Source: Oscillospiraceae bacterium (GTDB lineage Bacteria; Bacillota; Clostridia; Oscillospirales; Oscillospiraceae). Taken from it: a stretch of 6,771 bases of DNA. Both the position numbers and the translations under genes were made by a program. Where the stretch lies: contig WQVW01000091.1 in the NCBI GenBank assembly GCA_009785655.1, positions 1 through 6,771 on the forward strand, read 5' to 3'. Shown here one piece after another: positions 5,277 to 6,771 of this stretch. Below the pieces are notes generated by a model. The model was not told the origin of the DNA, did not search any database, and worked only from the letters and a program-made list of their open reading frames with translations. How positions within the stretch are numbered: position 1 is the stretch's first letter; every line of letters begins with the position of its first letter.

Positions 5277-6626
5277 ATGAAAAAAATCAAGCCGCGCACA
5301 TTATCGGGGTTTATGGAACTCATGCCCCAAAATCAGGTGTATTTTAACGAAATGGCTCAAAGATTGCGAGAATCTTTTTCGCTGTATGGGTTTACTCCGC
5401 TGGATACACCACTGATGGAGGCTGCTGAAATTCTGCTCGCCAAAGGCGGCGGGGAGACAGAGAAGCAAGTCTATCGCCTGACAAAAGGAGACACCGATCT
5501 GGCCGTCCGGTATGAACTCACAGCTTCGCTGGCGAAATACGTGGCGCTGCATCAGGGCAGTTTGACATTCCCGTTCAGGCGATATGAAATCGGCAAGGTG
5601 ATGAGGGGTGAGCGCGCCCAACGCGGGCGGTTTCGGGAGTTCTATCAGGCCGATATCGACATCATAGGCGATGGTAAACTGGATATAATCAACGAGGCGG
5701 AGATTCCCAGCGTCATTTACAGAAGTATGACCGCACTGGGACTGCGCCGATTTGTCATTCATGTGAACAATCGTAAAGTGCTCAACGGATTCTTCGAGAT
5801 ATTGGAGATATCCAATGCTACAGAGGCGATGCGCGCTGTCGACAAAATTGAAAAAATCGGGGAGCAAAAGCTTACAGAGCATTTGACCACAGATGTGGGT
5901 CTCACACATGTGCAATCGGCGGAGCTGATTGCACTCGTCACGCATCAGGGAGATCCGTTTGAAGCGTTGGATAAATACAGAGGGCGGAATGAGACGTTCG
6001 ACATTGGCATGGATGAGCTTTCCGCGGTTGCGCGGTATATGTCTGCATTCGGGGTGCCGGATACGCATTTCAAGATAGATATCTCAATTGCTCGCGGGTT
6101 GGATTATTATACAGGCACAGTATATGAAACGTTTTTGGAAGATCACCCGGAAGTTGGGTCTATCTGTTCCGGTGGGCGATATGACGAGCTGGCGGAGTAT
6201 TATACCGACCGAAAGTTCCCCGGGGTCGGCATTTCAATCGGTCTGTCGCGGTTGTTTTATATCCTGCAAGAGCAGCAGATGCTGAATCCAGCCGTCCTAT
6301 CCGCGCCGGCTGACGTGCTGATAATCCCAATGACGGAAGATTTGTCGCACCCAATCAGTCTTGCGACGCAAATGCGTGAAGCCGGATTGCGCGTTCAGCT
6401 TTACAGTGAGGACAAAAAGTTCAAATCAAAAGTCGCTTACGCCGATAAACTGGGGATTCCGTATGTGGCGTTTCTGGGTGAGGATGAGATAAAATCCGGA
6501 CAAGTTACAGTGAAAGACATGCGCTCTGGTGAGCAAACGCAAGCCTCGGCGGGTCTAATAATTGCCGGACTCGCGGAGAAAATAAAAATCCAGCGCAATG
6601 CGCCGCCGATAGCGGAAACTAAATAA
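5277..6626 (+). CDS. hisS: Histidyl-tRNA synthetase
   Basis: Charges tRNA-His with histidine using ATP (class II aminoacyl-tRNA synthetase, cytoplasmic). The 449-residue protein shows the ATP-side strand VRYELTASLAKYVA (77-90) and motif 2, FRRYEIGKVMRGERAQRGRFREF (positions 100-122; key R110, E112, R120). It also has the histidine-binding HisA signature ARGLDYYTG (272-280, R273), motif 3 GVGISIGLSRLF, and a C-terminal anticodon-binding domain from about ADVLIIP onward. The HisA signature argues against HisZ, the catalytically dead regulatory paralogue. RYELT and YYTGTVYE place it with the archaeal/eukaryotic-like HisRS group rather than the RPEGTA type of E. coli and Bacillus. GGAGG (5266-5270) sits 6 nt before ATG. 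The gene stands alone; no hisZ, aspS or T-box is seen next to it. A second hisS elsewhere in the genome is possible. Confidence 0.93.
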   Translation: MKKIKPRTLSGFMELMPQNQVYFNEMAQRLRESFSLYGFTPLDTPLMEAAEILLAKGGGETEKQVYRLTKGDTDLAVRYELTASLAKYVALHQGSLTFPFRRYEIGKVMRGERAQRGRFREFYQADIDIIGDGKLDIINEAEIPSVIYRSMTALGLRRFVIHVNNRKVLNGFFEILEISNATEAMRAVDKIEKIGEQKLTEHLTTDVGLTHVQSAELIALVTHQGDPFEALDKYRGRNETFDIGMDELSAVARYMSAFGVPDTHFKIDISIARGLDYYTGTVYETFLEDHPEVGSICSGGRYDELAEYYTDRKFPGVGISIGLSRLFYILQEQQMLNPAVLSAPADVLIIPMTEDLSHPISLATQMREAGLRVQLYSEDKKFKSKVAYADKLGIPYVAFLGEDEIKSGQVTVKDMRSGEQTQASAGLIIAGLAEKIKIQRNAPPIAETK

Positions 6627-6633
6627 AAACATG

Positions 6634-6667
6634 ACAATAGGGGCGCACTATGGTGCGCCCCTATTGT
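6634..6667. repeat. GC-rich palindrome, copy 2
   Basis: ACAATAGGGGCGCAC (6634-6648) and GTGCGCCCCTATTGT (6653-6667) form a perfect 15-bp stem with a TATG loop, 7 bp after the hisS stop. It shares AATAGGGGCG/CGCCCCTATT with the palindrome at 3776-3798, but its stem tip is CAC/GTG instead of GCC/GGC. No T run follows, so it is at most a non-canonical terminator. Confidence 0.7.
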
Positions 6668-6771
6668 AGTTGCATCAAAACAAATGCAATATTTTCTTTA
6701 GTTTACAGTTTCTTTAAATTTAATTCACACAAAGTACGCATTATGGCGTTATTATAAGTACAAACGGAAGC
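6668..6771. other. AT-rich intergenic end of window, no gene seen
   Basis: No supported coding region or RNA gene. AAATGCAATAT (6682-6692) repeats the 11-mer at 3803-3813, which also follows a GC palindrome. TATTAT or TATAAG (6750-6758) could be the -10 box of a downstream gene, but I see no -35 box at proper spacing. Confidence 0.5.

Noticed and set aside
5301..6068. 255-codon minus-strand open frame opposite hisS
   Set aside because: It is the antisense shadow of conserved HisRS domains, with no recognisable family features in its translation.

Overview
The window looks like a piece of a moderately GC-balanced Firmicutes chromosome, most likely from an anaerobic Clostridia lineage (Oscillospiraceae or Christensenellales type). 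The grounds are the strong AGGAGG-type ribosome binding sites, the sigma-A style promoters, a MinD-like ATPase next to a methylglyoxal synthase-like gene, a corrinoid-methyltransferase-type URO-D protein, and intergenic palindromic repeats of the kind common in Clostridia. The taxonomic call is inference. All six genes lie on the + strand, and together they fill most of the window.

Layout. (1) 133-2580: a two-gene aspartate-family amino acid unit, hom (homoserine dehydrogenase) followed after 18 bp by lysC (aspartate kinase). Together they supply the first and third steps from aspartate to homoserine (threonine, methionine); aspartate kinase also feeds the lysine branch. lysC carries a well-formed internal ribosome binding site and in-frame GTG that would give a separate regulatory (beta) subunit. 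(2) 2581-2746: a gap holding one copy of a small inverted-repeat (MITE-like) element. (3) 2747-3754: a uroporphyrinogen-decarboxylase-family protein that is not HemE and is more probably a methyltransferase-type member. (4) 3755-3891: a GC-rich palindrome, then a near-consensus promoter. (5) 3892-4641: a MinD/ParA-family ATPase without minC or minE beside it. (6) 4710-5117: a methylglyoxal synthase-like protein in which the residue aligned to the catalytic aspartate is serine. (7) 5123-5256: a 134-bp element with about 52-55 bp terminal inverted repeats, related to the copy in (2), ending 10 bp before the hisS ribosome binding site. (8) 5277-6626: histidyl-tRNA synthetase of the RY(D/E)LT type. 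(9) 6627-6771: a perfect 15-bp-stem palindrome of the same class as the one in (4), then AT-rich DNA with no gene seen.

Apart from hom-lysC the genes are functionally mixed (metabolism, cell division, translation) and are separated by repeats, so they look like several short transcription units. The minD-mgsA adjacency may be a remnant of the Clostridia shape/division cluster. I see no phage, CRISPR, tRNA, rRNA or toxin-antitoxin locus. The points most worth following are the MgsA active-site substitution, the internal lysC start, and the two families of structured intergenic repeats.
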